Part shown: in pieces, positions 47,408 through 61,100 of the stretch | How the letters are laid out: each line of letters begins with the position of its first letter | Position numbering within the stretch: position 1 is the stretch's first letter | DNA from: Xestospongia bergquistia | Taxonomy: Eukaryota > Porifera > Demospongiae > Haplosclerida > Petrosiidae | DNA: 64,000 nt | Direction of reading: 5' to 3' | Assembly: GCA_963965975.1 (NCBI GenBank) | Contig: OZ014411.1 | Location: 14,152,501-14,216,500, forward strand | Program-made: the position numbers and the translations under genes | The notes under the pieces: model-generated | Databases searched by the model: none | The model's input: only the letters and a program-made list of their open reading frames with translations | What the model was told of the DNA's origin: nothing

Positions 47408-49363
47408 TTTGGTAACACACCCCTTCATGGTGCCTGTAAGGGTTGTCATGGTGATGTTATGAGATCTCATTTGTCATCAGGAAAGATCAACCCAATGGCT
47501 AAGAACAGGCATAATCAAACAGCCATGGAGCTTGTTTATTGTGACGCTGAAGATCGCTTTCATATTTTAAAGATGTTTGAACCATTTGAGCAATGTTGAA
47601 AAAACTACCCAGTGGAATCTTACAGTAAAGTCTTTTTCTGTGGTAATAGTGATGCAGGTAAAGTTCACTTGCAGCAGTCATTATGGAACAAGCTGAGAAA
47701 CCACTTAACTACAAGTTTAGTACATCTGATCCTATTCCAGTAGAACTGCTAACTACTGGTATTAATGCACACACCATTACAAATCATGAAGTAGCCAATA
47801 TTGTCCCTTATGACCTTGCAGGTCATAAGGAGTATTATAGCAGTCATGCACCAATTCTAGAAAATCTTATGCTAAGCACACCTGCTGTTTTTGCCATCCT
47901 GACTGACAATCTAGATGTCATTAAAAGTGATTTGTACTACTGGTTCAATTTTATAAAGAATGCCAATCATAAATTATCAAGGCCATCTCAAATACTCGTC
48001 ATTGGAAGTCGACTTGATGAAATGAGTGATGATTATGAGAAAGTTTCTGAAGTAGTTGGTGATGTCACTCCAAAAGCTGACCATTCACAAGAATATCGTG
48101 GATTTCTACCAATGGAATGTCATCATCCCGGAGGAAAAAATGTTAAAGAGTTTATTGCTATGCTTTCTTAAAGCTACAAAGCTGTACTTGATTGATCTGA
48201 TAAAATAAGCTTTTATTGACACATTCAATTCTCCTTTTTGCAATTGCTCAGAAATAAAGAGAATACTATAGCCATTAGCATGATGAAGCTATGTGCTGTA
48301 TTACAAAAGAATTATGACCCTTCGCTTCCTTTTGGAAGGTCAGTAATATTGGAATTCCTAGCCAATTTAAGTGACAAAGGTCTTATTTTATTCCTTAAAA
48401 TGAGGATGATGCTCAAAGTTGGATAGTTATTGACAGAGCTACTCTTATAACCAAAGTCAATGGTGTTCTATTTGCTCCTAAGGAAATCAAGCATGTCCAT
48501 CAAAATATTGCCAGTAATACTGGTATTGTGCCTAAGTCTATTCTGCAAAAATTATTTCCAGAGCACAATACTGACATGTTGATTGGGTTCCTTAGATATC
48601 TTCAGTTCTGTCATGTTTTAGAATCAAAAACACTGCAAAAATATTAAACCAACATATCAACTTTGATTCCTCTGCCATCAGATGAGCTCTTATTTTTTCC
48701 ATTTCTCATTAATACTGAGCCACCAACAGATATTATAATAGAAAATGGGTTAGGATGGTGTCTCTGATGTCCTGATCGTAATCAATTTCTTTCTACACGA
48801 TTTCTTCTCCTCCTTCTTTTTACCCTTTCCTATACAAATTTTGTTTACCATGTCGCAATAGAGCCGGCACAATTGCTGATGGTGATCCTCAAATCGAATT
48901 GTTGGCTCGCCGTTGTCATATATGGACAACTGGCATTTATTGGAAAAATGATGAAGTTGAAGTTATAGTTGAAATAATTGAAAACTATCGTTGTGTTACA
49001 GTAATTACATCAATGATTGACATCATGAAAAGCCGAAATATTTTTAATAATGTTATTAAGAGGATATTAAAGTTGAGTGAGATGCATGCATTTAATTGTG
49101 AGGAATACCTCATTGCTCCTAGTGATGTAGCAAAAGCTCGTAGTCTTCTTGTCCATGAATGCACACTTTATCATATAAGTGATGTTGCTCGATCAGTACT
49201 TGCAAAATGTAATGTTAGTGATGACAGTGACACCAAAAAGGTGGGCATTGAACAAATTGTAGGAGCTGACGATCCTTATTTCTGCATTGCTCCTTCAGTG
49301 ACAAAAACACTTTTCCGTGCTAAGTCAATGCTTCGAGAAGACCACCTTCAACACATACAGTAA
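47408..49363 (+). pseudogene. Ankyrin-ROC-COR protein pseudogene
   Basis: From a TTTTTTAG acceptor: an ankyrin repeat (FGNTPLHGACKGCHGDVMRS), a TGA stop at 47,597-47,599, then the ROC P-loop VFFCGNSDAGK with KVH where K-S/T-T is expected. A one-base frameshift near 47,680 leads into the rest of ROC (47,683-48,171): G3 as DLAGHKEYYSSH and G4-like ILVIGSRLDEM. COR follows (YDPSLPFGRSVILEFLANLS, then a frameshift at about 48,400 into EDDAQSWIVIDRATLI and FLRYLQFCHVLES), with stops at about 48,645 and 48,766. The post-COR region (CHIWTTGIYWKNDEVEVIVE) runs to TAA at 49,361-49,363. ROC-COR proteins are Ras-like GTPases of the LRRK/DAPK/MASL class. Stops, frameshifts and the P-loop change show it is dead. 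No death domain follows, unlike complete relatives. Confidence 0.8.
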
Positions 49364-49415
49364 TTACGGAAGCCTCAGACGGACATTCCTATTCCTGTTT
49401 CCAATTTCAATTAAA

Positions 49416-49955
49416 CGGAGTTTTGTTAGCGCTTGTACACTGAGATTAACGATTTTGTTTTCTACGTCTTTTATATTTACTTATTAGCTTTAGTTGAGAA
49501 ACTATATTAGTTTCCCTATTAAGATCATTAATATTATTTTCATTTATGGAAAGTATAAATGGACTTTGTTAAAAATACATTTATCATTTGTTTACACTTT
49601 TGAATTATGAATATACACAAGAATAGTAAAGAACCAGCCTCTGTTTGAATACCTTGATGAAGAATAGAATGCCAGTACATCTTTATAGTAGAGCAGAGTA
49701 CCTACTTCATGACAAAGTATGTTACTATGAAGTTCCACATGGCAAAGAGTTGTAGTTTACAAACTATTATATAATCATTAACATATGTATGCACACATAA
49801 ACTATAAAACAATAAACACAACAGAATTCATAGAAAATCAGTTTCATTTGTAAACTAGATGTAGAAAAACTTCTGGAAAGTGGAAAGTATCATTTACTGA
49901 TGAACATGTGTTATTTATACAACTATAAATATACATAAATTAATCACATCAACAA
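49416..49955 (+). repeat. 3'-flank repeat, copy 2 (matches 3,490-4,031)
   Basis: Second copy of the block that follows the death-domain gene. Its place directly after the ROC-COR pseudogene suggests both genes descend from one ancestor whose 3' end was GTPase-COR-DD plus this flank. Confidence 0.75.
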
Positions 49956-50233
49956 TAATACATCTTCCTAGTTTGGTAGTTGTCAGATCCACTTAAGAAT
50001 ACTCAAATAGAGTGACAGGGACTGCTCTATTAGTGACCTACTTTAAAAAGGACAAATTGTAAAGTACTAAAAATAATTGTATAAAATAATGGTGTTAGGA
50101 AGCTTAAGTTTATAATTACAATTATAATTATATTTGTCTGCTTTTCAGAAACTCTCTTGTAAACATAAAAATAACAGAACAAAGTACACAAAATATGAAA
50201 CAATATAGACATATTAAAGTAGATTTTGACATT

Positions 50234-52294
50234 TAGCAATTTAGATATTACACATAGACTAACATTGTACACATATACTGTTTTGTTTGAACAAGTTTAA
50301 TGACACATTTGATGGGAGGGACATCTCCAATTAAGAAACTACTAGTGTCATATATTTAAGATAATGAATAACTACATAATAATACAGGTTCAATTCCTTC
50401 AGGCTTTTGGACAAATACTTCATTTCCTCCTTTAAGTGACAGGACATGATCATGAAGGAAAGAGGAATTTAGGAACACTCTACATGTATTTGTATAACAC
50501 AATTTCATGGAAAATGTACATGTCTATACAACTGAGACACAGACTGACAAGTTAAGACATATTATCTTAAGGTAATTGTTACATAATCTATCCAAGAGAG
50601 AATGTACTTCAGTCTCTAGTCATGTGCAGCCAGCCCTTCCCTCAAAATAACAAGAGGGCTGTCTACCTAATTGTTTGATTTTAAAAACAATTGCAAATCA
50701 CTATGTAACTAGATCTAATCTTCAGATAATTGGTTTTGTTACTGATGAAGGGCAGAATTTGACCAAAAAAGTATTAAAATTTGTTAAGGGGTGGACACTA
50801 ACAATCGGTTTAAAATAACTGCTCATCAATAAATAAATGTTTTGTCCATAAGTGGAAAATGAAGATAATATATTGTTTATTTTTGTAAGCATAATGTCAC
50901 AATATGTTCTGTTCATGTTTACAACATATCACTCGCTTATTGTATACGAAGATAGCATGAAAAAGCTGACTTTTATACTATATATGTCCATACCAATGTG
51001 TGTAATATACTGTTATGTCTTTTCAGTGAAGTGTTATGAAACTCTATAACATTACAAGTACAATATAAAATGTACATGTAACTCTACAATAATACATGTA
51101 CATGTAACTATACAATAATACATGTACATGTATTATATTTGTGTGACTGTTGTTATGTTATAGATTTACTTGATAATGTTAGAATAAAGTGATTGTTACA
51201 CAACACATTTTCAGAGAATATGAGAGAAGACATTAATATATCTTAGAGAGTAATAATTCACATGTCTTTTTTAAGTCAATACCATACTGGCTTCTGTAAT
51301 AGTATGGAGTGTAGTCTAAATAGTGGTATTGAGAAGTCTTTTGTCATATTTGACATCAGGACAAGACTGCAATTGATTACAATGAAATTGATATTCATAT
51401 TTTAAAGATTATGCCGTCATAAGAATAATGTTAAGATCAATACTAAATGATATTACCAAACTAGAGGTATGAAGTACTAACTGAATCTCAAAATTGCAAT
51501 GATGCATTGATACAGGAACTATTTACACTAATAATTATTGATCTGTGAATAGGAAATATGCAACTTTGTATCAACATGCAATCTCATGAGTATGAAGGAA
51601 TTCATGAATGTTACTGTACCATGAATAAACTTGCATCATACAAAACTAAATACACTAGAACACAGACACGTGCAAGAGGATTATATATGTAGTGTATATA
51701 AATTCATACATATACTTGCTTAGAATACAAGTTCCTTGAAATCACACCATGTAGTTTACATTGTATTCACTTATGGGTTTGGCTAAGAGAGAATGTACTG
51801 CTAAATTTCCTGGAGACATGGAATGTGTCATGTAAGCACTTGGTGTTTTCTTAAAGGCTATGTACACCCAAGAAAGTGTCCAGGTAAGAGAGAATTGTAT
51901 GTTCAATAGTACCAAGAAACTAATAATATTAATAAGAATCATGTGTTAGGAATATTAGTAAGAAATATGAATGCTATTAGGTACTTATTGAATTATTGTG
52001 AATTACTCGTGAATTCTATTATAACTAAAGTATAGGAACGATTTAGAATTTGCAGTTGCTTGTTGTTAGTATTTTATTTAACTTAATATCATTTTTGATA
52101 GCATTGAAGAATAGGTATTGGATTACTCTTGTAGCTGTAAGTCATATAAGTACTATTGACTATGTCAACATCAGATGAAACCATTAAAGTTAGTAAATGT
52201 CCAGAGAATAAACAATTTGATCTTACTTGTTTAATTAGAACATTTTGTATATTGCAAGATGTTGTAAAGAATGGGGTCTACTTTTGAAACAATA
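50234..52294 (+). repeat. Promoter/first-exon duplication, copy A (truncated)
   Basis: Direct tandem copy of 52,345-55,124. It ends inside exon 2 of the TRANK1-like gene. It keeps an ATG exon (52,162-52,188, MSTSDETIK) and the same 50-nt intron and acceptor, then the first codons of exon 2 (NILYIARCCKEWGLLLKQ) before diverging. It lacks about 530 bp present in copy B (52,876-53,400). Confidence 0.85.
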
Positions 52295-52344
52295 TATTCA
52301 TAGAAATAATATAGGCAAATTAGACTAAATGTTCTACCTTTATT

Positions 52345-55124
52345 AATTTAGATATTACATATTGACTAACATTGCACACATATATTGTATTGTTTGAACA
52401 ACACACTTGATAGGAGGGGCATCTCCAATTAAGAGACTATCACTCCATATATTTATGATAATGAATAACTACATAATAATACAGGTTCAATTCCTTCAGC
52501 CTTTTAGATAAATACTTCATTTCCTCTTTTAAATGACAGGGCAGGATGATGAAAGAAAGAGGAAGGTAAAAACACTCTACATGTATTTGTATAATATAAT
52601 TTTATGGGAAATGGACATGTGTATACAATTGAGACACAGACTGACAGGCTAAGACATAATATATTATCTTAAGGTAATGATTGCATAATCTATCCAAGAG
52701 AGAATGTACTTCAGTCTCTAGTCATGCGGAGCCAGCCCCTCCCTCAAAATCACAAGAGGGCTGTAGGATACCTAATTGTTTGATTTTAAAAACAACTGTA
52801 AATCAATATGTAACTAGATCTAATCTTCAGATGATTGGTTTTGTTACTGATGAAGGGCAGAATTTGACAAAAAAAGTAAATTATGTCACTATGTCTCAGT
52901 ATTATATACTGATGTTCCTCAACTGTTTTATTGCAAAGACATTACTGAGAAAGGTTCAAAGTGGTTTTTATTTGCACTTCCATGAATTTTGAATGTTCCT
53001 TATGCTTATGGTATCATGTCAATATGAATGATGAATGGCTGTTGTTTGCTATAGAGGGAATTGTGTTTTTGTTTAGACTACACTGTAGTACAATGATGCT
53101 TTGTCTGTTTGTTATATTATTCAGTGGAGAAGGAATGGGGGCAAAGAGACAGTCATACCCTTCCTCCACTTACCCAAAAATTATACAATAGTGGCACATA
53201 GACCACCAACCTGCATGATTAACTATCAATTATTTCTGAATACAGTCTAATTGTCCATCCCCCTTCCTATTCTTATCTATCTTCCTACTCCACTGTTATT
53301 ACTGTCATTATTTTATAGATTTTGAGAGAGCTAATAAAATGTCTGTACTGTCCTTGATATGAAGATACAGGACTTAAGGGTATAACTCATCTACTTATTG
53401 AAATTTGTTAAGGGGTGGACACTAATAATGGGTTTACGATAACTGCTCATCAATAAATGAACATTTGTGTCCATAACTTGAAAGTGAAGATAATATTTTG
53501 TTTATTTTTGTAAGCATAAATGTCGTGATATGTTCATGTTTACAACATATCACTTGCTTATTGTATATAAAGAAAGTATGAAAAAGCTGACTTTTATACT
53601 ATATATATGTGTCCATGCATATCAATGTGTGTAATATACTGTTATGTCTTTTTAGTGAAGTGTTAATGAAACTCTATAACATTACAAGTACAATATAAAA
53701 TGTACATGTAACTCTACAATAATACATGTACATGTAACTATACAATAATACATGTACATGTAACTATATAATAATACATGTACATGTAACTATACAATAA
53801 TACATGTACATGTAACTATACAATAATACATGTATGTGTACTATATTTGTGTGGCTGTTGTTATGTTATAGATTTACTTGATAATGTTAGAGTAAAGTGA
53901 TTGTTACACAACACATTTTCAAAGAATATGAGACAAGACATTAATATATCTTAGAGAGTAAAAATTTACATGTCCTTTTTAAGTCAATACCACACTGGCT
54001 ACTGTAATAATAGGGAGTGTAGTCTAAATAGTGGTTTTGAGAAGTCTTTTGTCATATTTGACATCAGGACAAGATTGAATGTGGTTACAATGAATTTGAT
54101 ACTCATATTTTAAAGATTATGCTGTCATAAGAATAATGATAAGATCAATACTAAATGATATTACCAAACTAGAGGTATGACGTACTAAATGAATCTCGAA
54201 ATTACAATGATACATTGATACAGGAACTATTTACACTAATAATTATTGATCTGTGAATAGGAAATATGCAACTTTGTATCAACATGCAATCTCATGAGTA
54301 TGAAGAAATTCATGAATGTTACTGTACCATGAATAAACTTGCACTCATATTTCATCATACAAAAATAAATATACTAGAACAGAGACACATTCAAGATTAT
54401 TATATATATGGTGTATATACATTCATACATATACTTGAAATCACACCATGTAGTTTACATTGTATTCACTTATGGGTTTGGCTAAGAGAGAACGTAACTT
54501 CCTGGAGACGTGGAATGTGCCATGTAAGCACTGGGTGATTTCTTGAAGGTTATGTATACCCAAGAAAGTGTCCAGGTAAGAGAGAATTGTATGTTCAATA
54601 GTGCCAAGAAACTAATAGTATTAATAAGAATCATGTGTTAGGAGTATTAGTAAGAAATATGAATACTATTAAGTAGTTATTGAATTATTGTGAATTACTC
54701 GTGAATTCTATTATGAGTAACAGTGCATCACTATTTCTAGGAGGAATGATTTAGAGTTTGTAGTGGCTAGTTGTGAGTGTTATATTTTACTTACTATCAT
54801 TTAGATTGTATTGAAGAGTAAGTACTGAATAATTGTTTTAGTTAACTAAAGTATTTTAAAGAGGAATGATTTAGAATTTGTAGTTGCCTGTTGTTAGTAT
54901 TTTATCTAACTTACTATCATTTTTGATAGTATTGAAGAATAGGTATTGGATTACTCTTGTAGCTGTAAGTCAAGTACTATTGACTATGGATAATACAAAA
55001 TCAGATGAAACCATTCAAGTTAGTAAATGTCCAGAGAATAAATAATGTCATCTTACTTGTTTAATTAGAACATTTTGTATATTGCAAGATGTTGTAAAGA
55101 ATGGGGTCTACTATTGAAACAATG
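52345..55124 (+). repeat. Promoter/first-exon duplication, copy B
   Basis: The copy directly attached to the full TRANK1-like gene. Differences from copy A include an extra segment (52,876-53,400) and an expanded minisatellite. Besides exon 1 no coding sequence is seen. Confidence 0.85.
53697..53835. repeat. 26-bp minisatellite (TACATGTACATGTA core), about 5 units
   Basis: Unit AATACATGTACATGTAACTA plus TACAAT. Copy A of the duplication has about 2.5 units at 51,069-51,131. The core is self-complementary. Confidence 0.9.
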
Positions 55125-58100
55125 GAATATCAATGACATTGCTCAAAAATTATTAGAAGTGGCAGTATCAAAGTTCTGTTTACTATACTCAGACATACCA
55201 GATACTGTAGTTGGCAAAAGAATAAATGCTCTCATTGAAGCTATTGATGTTGCTGTTGAGTATGGTGAGTTATTTTGGATTTCCAACCACATCATGATGC
55301 TATTTATTTATTATAGAATGCACTTTTCTTCTTCCTGTAATATCTCCAGTTGTCACAGCTGAACTGTTGGTAACTGTGTTAACAGTTTTCCCATATCTAT
55401 ACACAAAAGAGAAAGTTCTACAGTATCTTATTACTAAAGTTCAGTCTCCATTAGAGTTACTATGTGATCAGAAAGTATCTTCGCATGCTGTATACAGAGC
55501 TCTTCTTTGCAAGACTGGTTTGCATACTACATCTGATTTGTTGAAAAAATTTATTGCATCATTTGGAGATGAACACCTTGCCACGTTTTTTGTTCTGTTT
55601 GAGAATCGACAGAATGTATCTTGTAAGAAGTTGGCTGAGTTTGCAGTTGAGCAAGGAAAGACACAAATTGCCTTCTCCCTCATGTGCAAATCCAAATCGA
55701 GGGAATGTTACAACATCTTGAAGAAAGTAGCTGTGCAGTTTGATGAAAAGCTCATTGCAGCATTCGTGTTAAATTGTAGTCCAAAGATGAGAAGAGATTT
55801 GATTAGAATAGCTCTGTTTTCTTGTGAAAATTTTGAAAAAAGAAAATCCATTATATATCATGTGCTAAATTCTTCTGATTCAATTGATACAACTGAAGCA
55901 ATAGATTTCATGAAAGTTTTACGACACTCTATGGATTTCCTTCTCTCTGACCCAAATGTCTTAAAAGCTTTGTTACAGATTGGGTTTAGTTTCGGGAAAT
56001 CTACCAAAGGTTTGACAAAGTTGATTTTGAAGAACCAAGATCAACTAAAAGAACGCATTGATATATTGTGTATTCTACTTGAGAATGGAGTGGATATTGA
56101 TGACTTGTCCTTTGCTTATAGTCAAGCTGGAAAAGGAACTCCATTTCATGCTGCTACAGAACTCGCACTTAAGACTGGTGAGTTGTTTATTAATTGTTGG
56201 GATAGAAAATAATATTATAGTGTAATAATTTGAGATAATTTAGTAACACACAAACTATATAGCTTTGCTTTTATATTACATTCTTTAGGTGACATCTGCA
56301 TTCTGCATCTTGTTTGTGAAATTTACAAATGTGATGATTCAATTTGTGATCAATCTGGTGCTTCTCCCCTTCATCTCATTGCTCAGGAGGAGTGCAACGA
56401 GATCACTGTGAAAATATGCAGCATTCTATGTTCAAAAACTACAATTTGCCCTTTCTTAAAAGACTCTAAGCAAAAAACTGCCTTAGACTACTGCTGTGAT
56501 CCAAATGATGTTCGGACACAAATTCTCAAGAAAGCAATGCAAACCAAGTCAGGCACATCTAGTCCTTTATCTCCAATTGAGGCAACAGATTTTTCAAATT
56601 CGCATTGCAATGAAAATGATCGACTCCTGATTCCCCAGACAGAAAATGATAGTAGTACCAACAAGTATGTTCCCAGAGACGATAACATAGCAAATGATTC
56701 AATGGTTTATACTTACACAGAAAGCATAGATTCATCGGAAGATTTGTGTCATCTTCTTGCCTGTATTCTTAAAAAGGATGACCAGTATTTTGTTTCTGGC
56801 CAAAAGAGATTGTCCCAGTTGCCTTATGATGACCAAATTATTCAAGAAAGACAAGCTGTTGTATTAGATAATGGAGGTTGTGAAAGCTTTGAAACCAACA
56901 GGGAAATTTCTGGCCAATACGATGTCATTTATTCACATAAAGCTATAGAATTTCTCCAATCTACTCATGAACTTGTACCAAGAGCAAAAGAAATTATCAA
57001 GAGGCTTGCATGTGGAGAAAAATCCCATACTCTTTCAAGGAAATTGAAAGGACGCAAAGAGAAAATCTATGAAGCCAATCTTGATGAAGCCAAGAGGATT
57101 CTTTGGTGCAAAGAAGTTGCATACTCCCAAAAAAAGAAAAATTATTCGAAAGTTATCTTCATTTTGCATGTTGTTCTTGAGCATGACAAAATTTCAAAGT
57201 ATGCTCAAATTGCAGAAAAATGGATTCAACAAGGGAAAATAGAAGGAGGCACTTTTATTGTGAAGCGTATTGTCAAAGGTAATCCATCTTATTATGAGCA
57301 AGTACCTGAAAACTCAGCAGACTCTGAAGTGAAATTAAAAACTGTACCATATATGATGAGAGATGAATATGGAGCTGTTCCTATGTATTCCTTACCTGAA
57401 TATGTATTAAAGAGTATTCATAACGTGGCAAACAGAGGTCTTAAACGTTTTGGATTACCTCTTCGTCTGTCTCATGAAGAACATAAATTAATTGATTTAC
57501 ACATTGAAGAAAAAAACATAGTAAACATGTCATATCATGAAAAAACTCTATTAGTTGTTGGTAGAAGTGGAACTGGTAAGACCACATGTTGTCTTATGCG
57601 TCTTTGGGAGGAGTTTCGACACTATTGGGAAATACTTAATGATGACAAGCACCCAATTATTCCGCAAATAAAGACCACATCTAAGGTACTTCAAGAGACT
57701 GACTATAGTGAAGGAGCAAAGCCATTTACACAGCCTGGAATTGCGATTGAAGAACCAGGTTTATTACAAGATGAACAGAGCAAAGATTCTGAAGTCACAA
57801 ATATTGCTTTAGAAGAGAGAGTCCCTACAAATGAGTCCTCTAATGAGTTATGTAATCACATTCATCAAGTGTTTGTAACAAAGAATCCATATTTGACTCG
57901 AGAAGTAAAAAGTAGATTCTATGATTTTGTGTCCAGTCATGACAAGTTGCAAGATCATTTGTCCTATGAGTCTAAACCACTCCCACATTCCCTTAAAGAT
58001 ATAGATGAACTTCATTATCCTCTTTTCCTTACATCTAGAGAACTTCTCATTTTAATTGACGGCACATTAGATGGCGAAAAGTTTTTTCGAAGAAAGCAAG

Positions 58101-61100
58101 ATGGCAAGCTAAATGACAAAATCTATAACTCAGAGTTGGTATTTAGTGACATTGAATTTGGAGATGTGATATTTGAAGATGAAGATGATGAAGATGAAAA
58201 TGATGATTATAATGATGAAATTGAACGTGGTGATGAACAAAGAGTACTAATGGATGATGATACATGTTATGAAATGGTAGAAATTACTGCCTCTTACTTT
58301 GAGAATGTCATCTGGCCTGAGATTTCAAAGGGTAATGATGAAGTTAATATTGATCCCATTCTTGTTTGGCAAGAAATCAAGTCTTTCATTAAAGGTTCTA
58401 TGAATGCTATAAAATCAGACAAGGGATATTTGTGTCTGAATGACTACCAAAAGGTTGGTAAAAGCAAAGCTCCGAATTTTGCTAGCAGCCGTGACAAAAT
58501 TTATGAGTTGTTTTTGAAGTACCATAAATATTGTCATTCACCGGTGCAGTCAGGAAAGAGATTTTTTGATGAAAGTGATCTTGTATTTAATCTTTATAAC
58601 CGACTTAAAAGAAGACCAACATTCCCTTGGGTAGTTCACAATTTTTACATTGATGAAGTACAAGACTTTACAGAAGCAGAGTTGTATCTTTTGCTTAGTT
58701 GCTCCCAGTGTCCAAATGGTAACTTTCTCTGTGGTGACTCTGCACAAAGTATAATGCGAGGGGTTTCATTTAGGTTCACAGATGTTCGTTCTCTTTTTTA
58801 TGAACTTAATATGAACAGTAAAGCAAGTATTCCTGGTAAACCGTGTTATCTCACAATTAATTACCGAGCACATGCCGGGATTCTCAAAGTTTCTGATAGT
58901 GTAATTGAACTTATGAGACATTTCTTTAAAGAATCATTTGATGCTATCCCTGAAATGTGCCAAATTCAAACTTGCTGTGCAGTTAATATACAAAAGCCAT
59001 TCATTGTATACTATAATGATCCTGAACAGTTGCAATATATTTTATCAGGACATCAAAATCAAGAAAGAAAAATAGAGTTTGGAGCTCATCAAGCTATAAT
59101 TGTACCATCAGAAGAAGTTAAGAAGAAATTGCCTAAATTTCTACTACAAGGTGCAATAGTGTTGACAGTATTTGAAGCAAAGGGTCTTGAATTCAATGAT
59201 GTGTTGTTGTTCAACTTCTTTACAGACTCAACGGTGTGTAAATCAAATTAATTTACTAAAAGTAGATACTTAGGCATTTTATTTAATATATATTATCTAA
59301 ACATATTCTTTCACTGACAGGTTCCTCAAAAGAGCTGGGAACTAGTTAATGCTTACACATTTGTAAAAGTCACAAATTCACTTGAGAAAAAAAGACCAAA
59401 ATATGAGCACGATCTCAAAAAATTCGATGAAGGTCAACATAAAGGTCTCAATGCTGAATTAAAATATTTATATACTGCCATCACTCGAGCAAAACGAAAT
59501 TTATGGATTTGTGATCAAGGCAATTCAAGTAGTGCTGACCAGGTGCATCCTATGTACAATTTCTGGTTGACCAAGTCTCTTGTAAAAGTAGTTACACTAG
59601 AAGACTCTGGTGAGTCATTTCAATCAACTGCTAGTACACCAGAAGATTGGAAGAAAGCAGGAGATTATCTTTTACTAAAACATTTATGGGAACAGGCTGA
59701 AAAATGTTACAGAAAAGCCAAATCAGAAGCTCGTGTCAATGAAGTGCATGCCTATGTTGAACTAGGCAAGAAAAATTATAAGGAGGCAGCAAGATATTTT
59801 TTGATAGCTGATAAATGTGACCACGAAAGAAGACTACTAGCTAAGGGAGCCGTTTGCTTAAAGGCTGGAAAACTGTACTCTGAATCAGCACAACTATTTG
59901 AAAAGCTAGGCAAAGTAAGTTTTTCTATTTTGTGACTGACTACATTCATGACATACTTAGCAAGTCTTAGCACTTTACATATCTATGTTTTCATTCAAAG
60001 TATATAGTATTTCTTTTGTTTTTTTCTTTAAGTTTACATTTACAGTTTTTTATATTTTTTCACAGATTAAACAAGCTAGTGATGCATATTTTCTTGCAAA
60101 AGATGTTGAAAATTTCATTAGAATGTGTGAACTAAAGCAAATGTACAGAAGGGTTGTCAATGGATTGCTTTCTCTGGGATATAAAATTAAAGCTTTAGAG
60201 AAAGTTGTGGAATATGGAGATAAGCTTAACTTGAGAGGCTTTCAAATTGATAAATTTGCTTATGAGTGTGTTAAATATTACACAACTTCTGGAGATAAAG
60301 ATGCAGTAAAAGTAGCCATTAACCATCTAGGTGATAATTTCCTTAAAATCAAGTATTTGGGATTAAATGGTTTCTATGAAGATATCTTACCCATACAAGT
60401 TGAGCTAAAGAATTATGAGGATGCATTTCTACTTGTTTTTCATCATGGGTTTTATAGACGTGGAATAGAAATTGCAGAAGAATGTGGAAAGAGAAAACAA
60501 CTGTTTCAATTTTTGTTGTGTCAAATTTATGCTCAATTAAAACAAGAAGAATCTGATCATGACATAAAGAGCACATTGACATTCATGCAGAACAAATGTT
60601 CTGATTTTCCATTTATATTAGCCCAGACATTTTTGCTTCAGGGAAAGTTAAGTCAAGATGTTCAAGCATGCCGAAAGGCAAAGAAACTATTTCAAGAATT
60701 ATAGGACAAAAAATTAAAGGTGGAATCCGGTTTACTGGAGACTGTCCATATTCTTCTGCAAATGGAAGACTGTAAAATATCTCCAAATGAAGTGTTAGAG
60801 TACTGTTTAAAATCGTTGCGATTGTCTAAAACATTTTGCAAGAAGTCTCAGAATATGACAGATGATGAAAATAGCCAGATGAGTTATTGTTTTAAGTTAA
60901 ATCAAGTGCAAAAGCTAATTAATGGTCGCTATTTAATTCCACCTTACCAAGCTTATTGGCTTGAGCTTCCATCATCTGAAGTAATCACTGAACTGAATGA
61001 AAAAGAATTGCATGCTCATTGTGAAAAACATTTTTCTCAATATTGTATAAAATGGTTGCAATCTAGTCGAGCCATAACTAAAGCTTTGTCCAAGTTCAGG

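Noticed and set aside
53697-53835. CRISPR-like array
   Set aside because: The spacing is continuous with no unique spacers, the unit is 26 bp and the genome is animal; it is a minisatellite.
60702-60704. Stop removed by an intron
   Set aside because: The only nearby donor/acceptor pair (GTTAAG ... TTATAG, 58 nt) changes the frame and runs into another stop.
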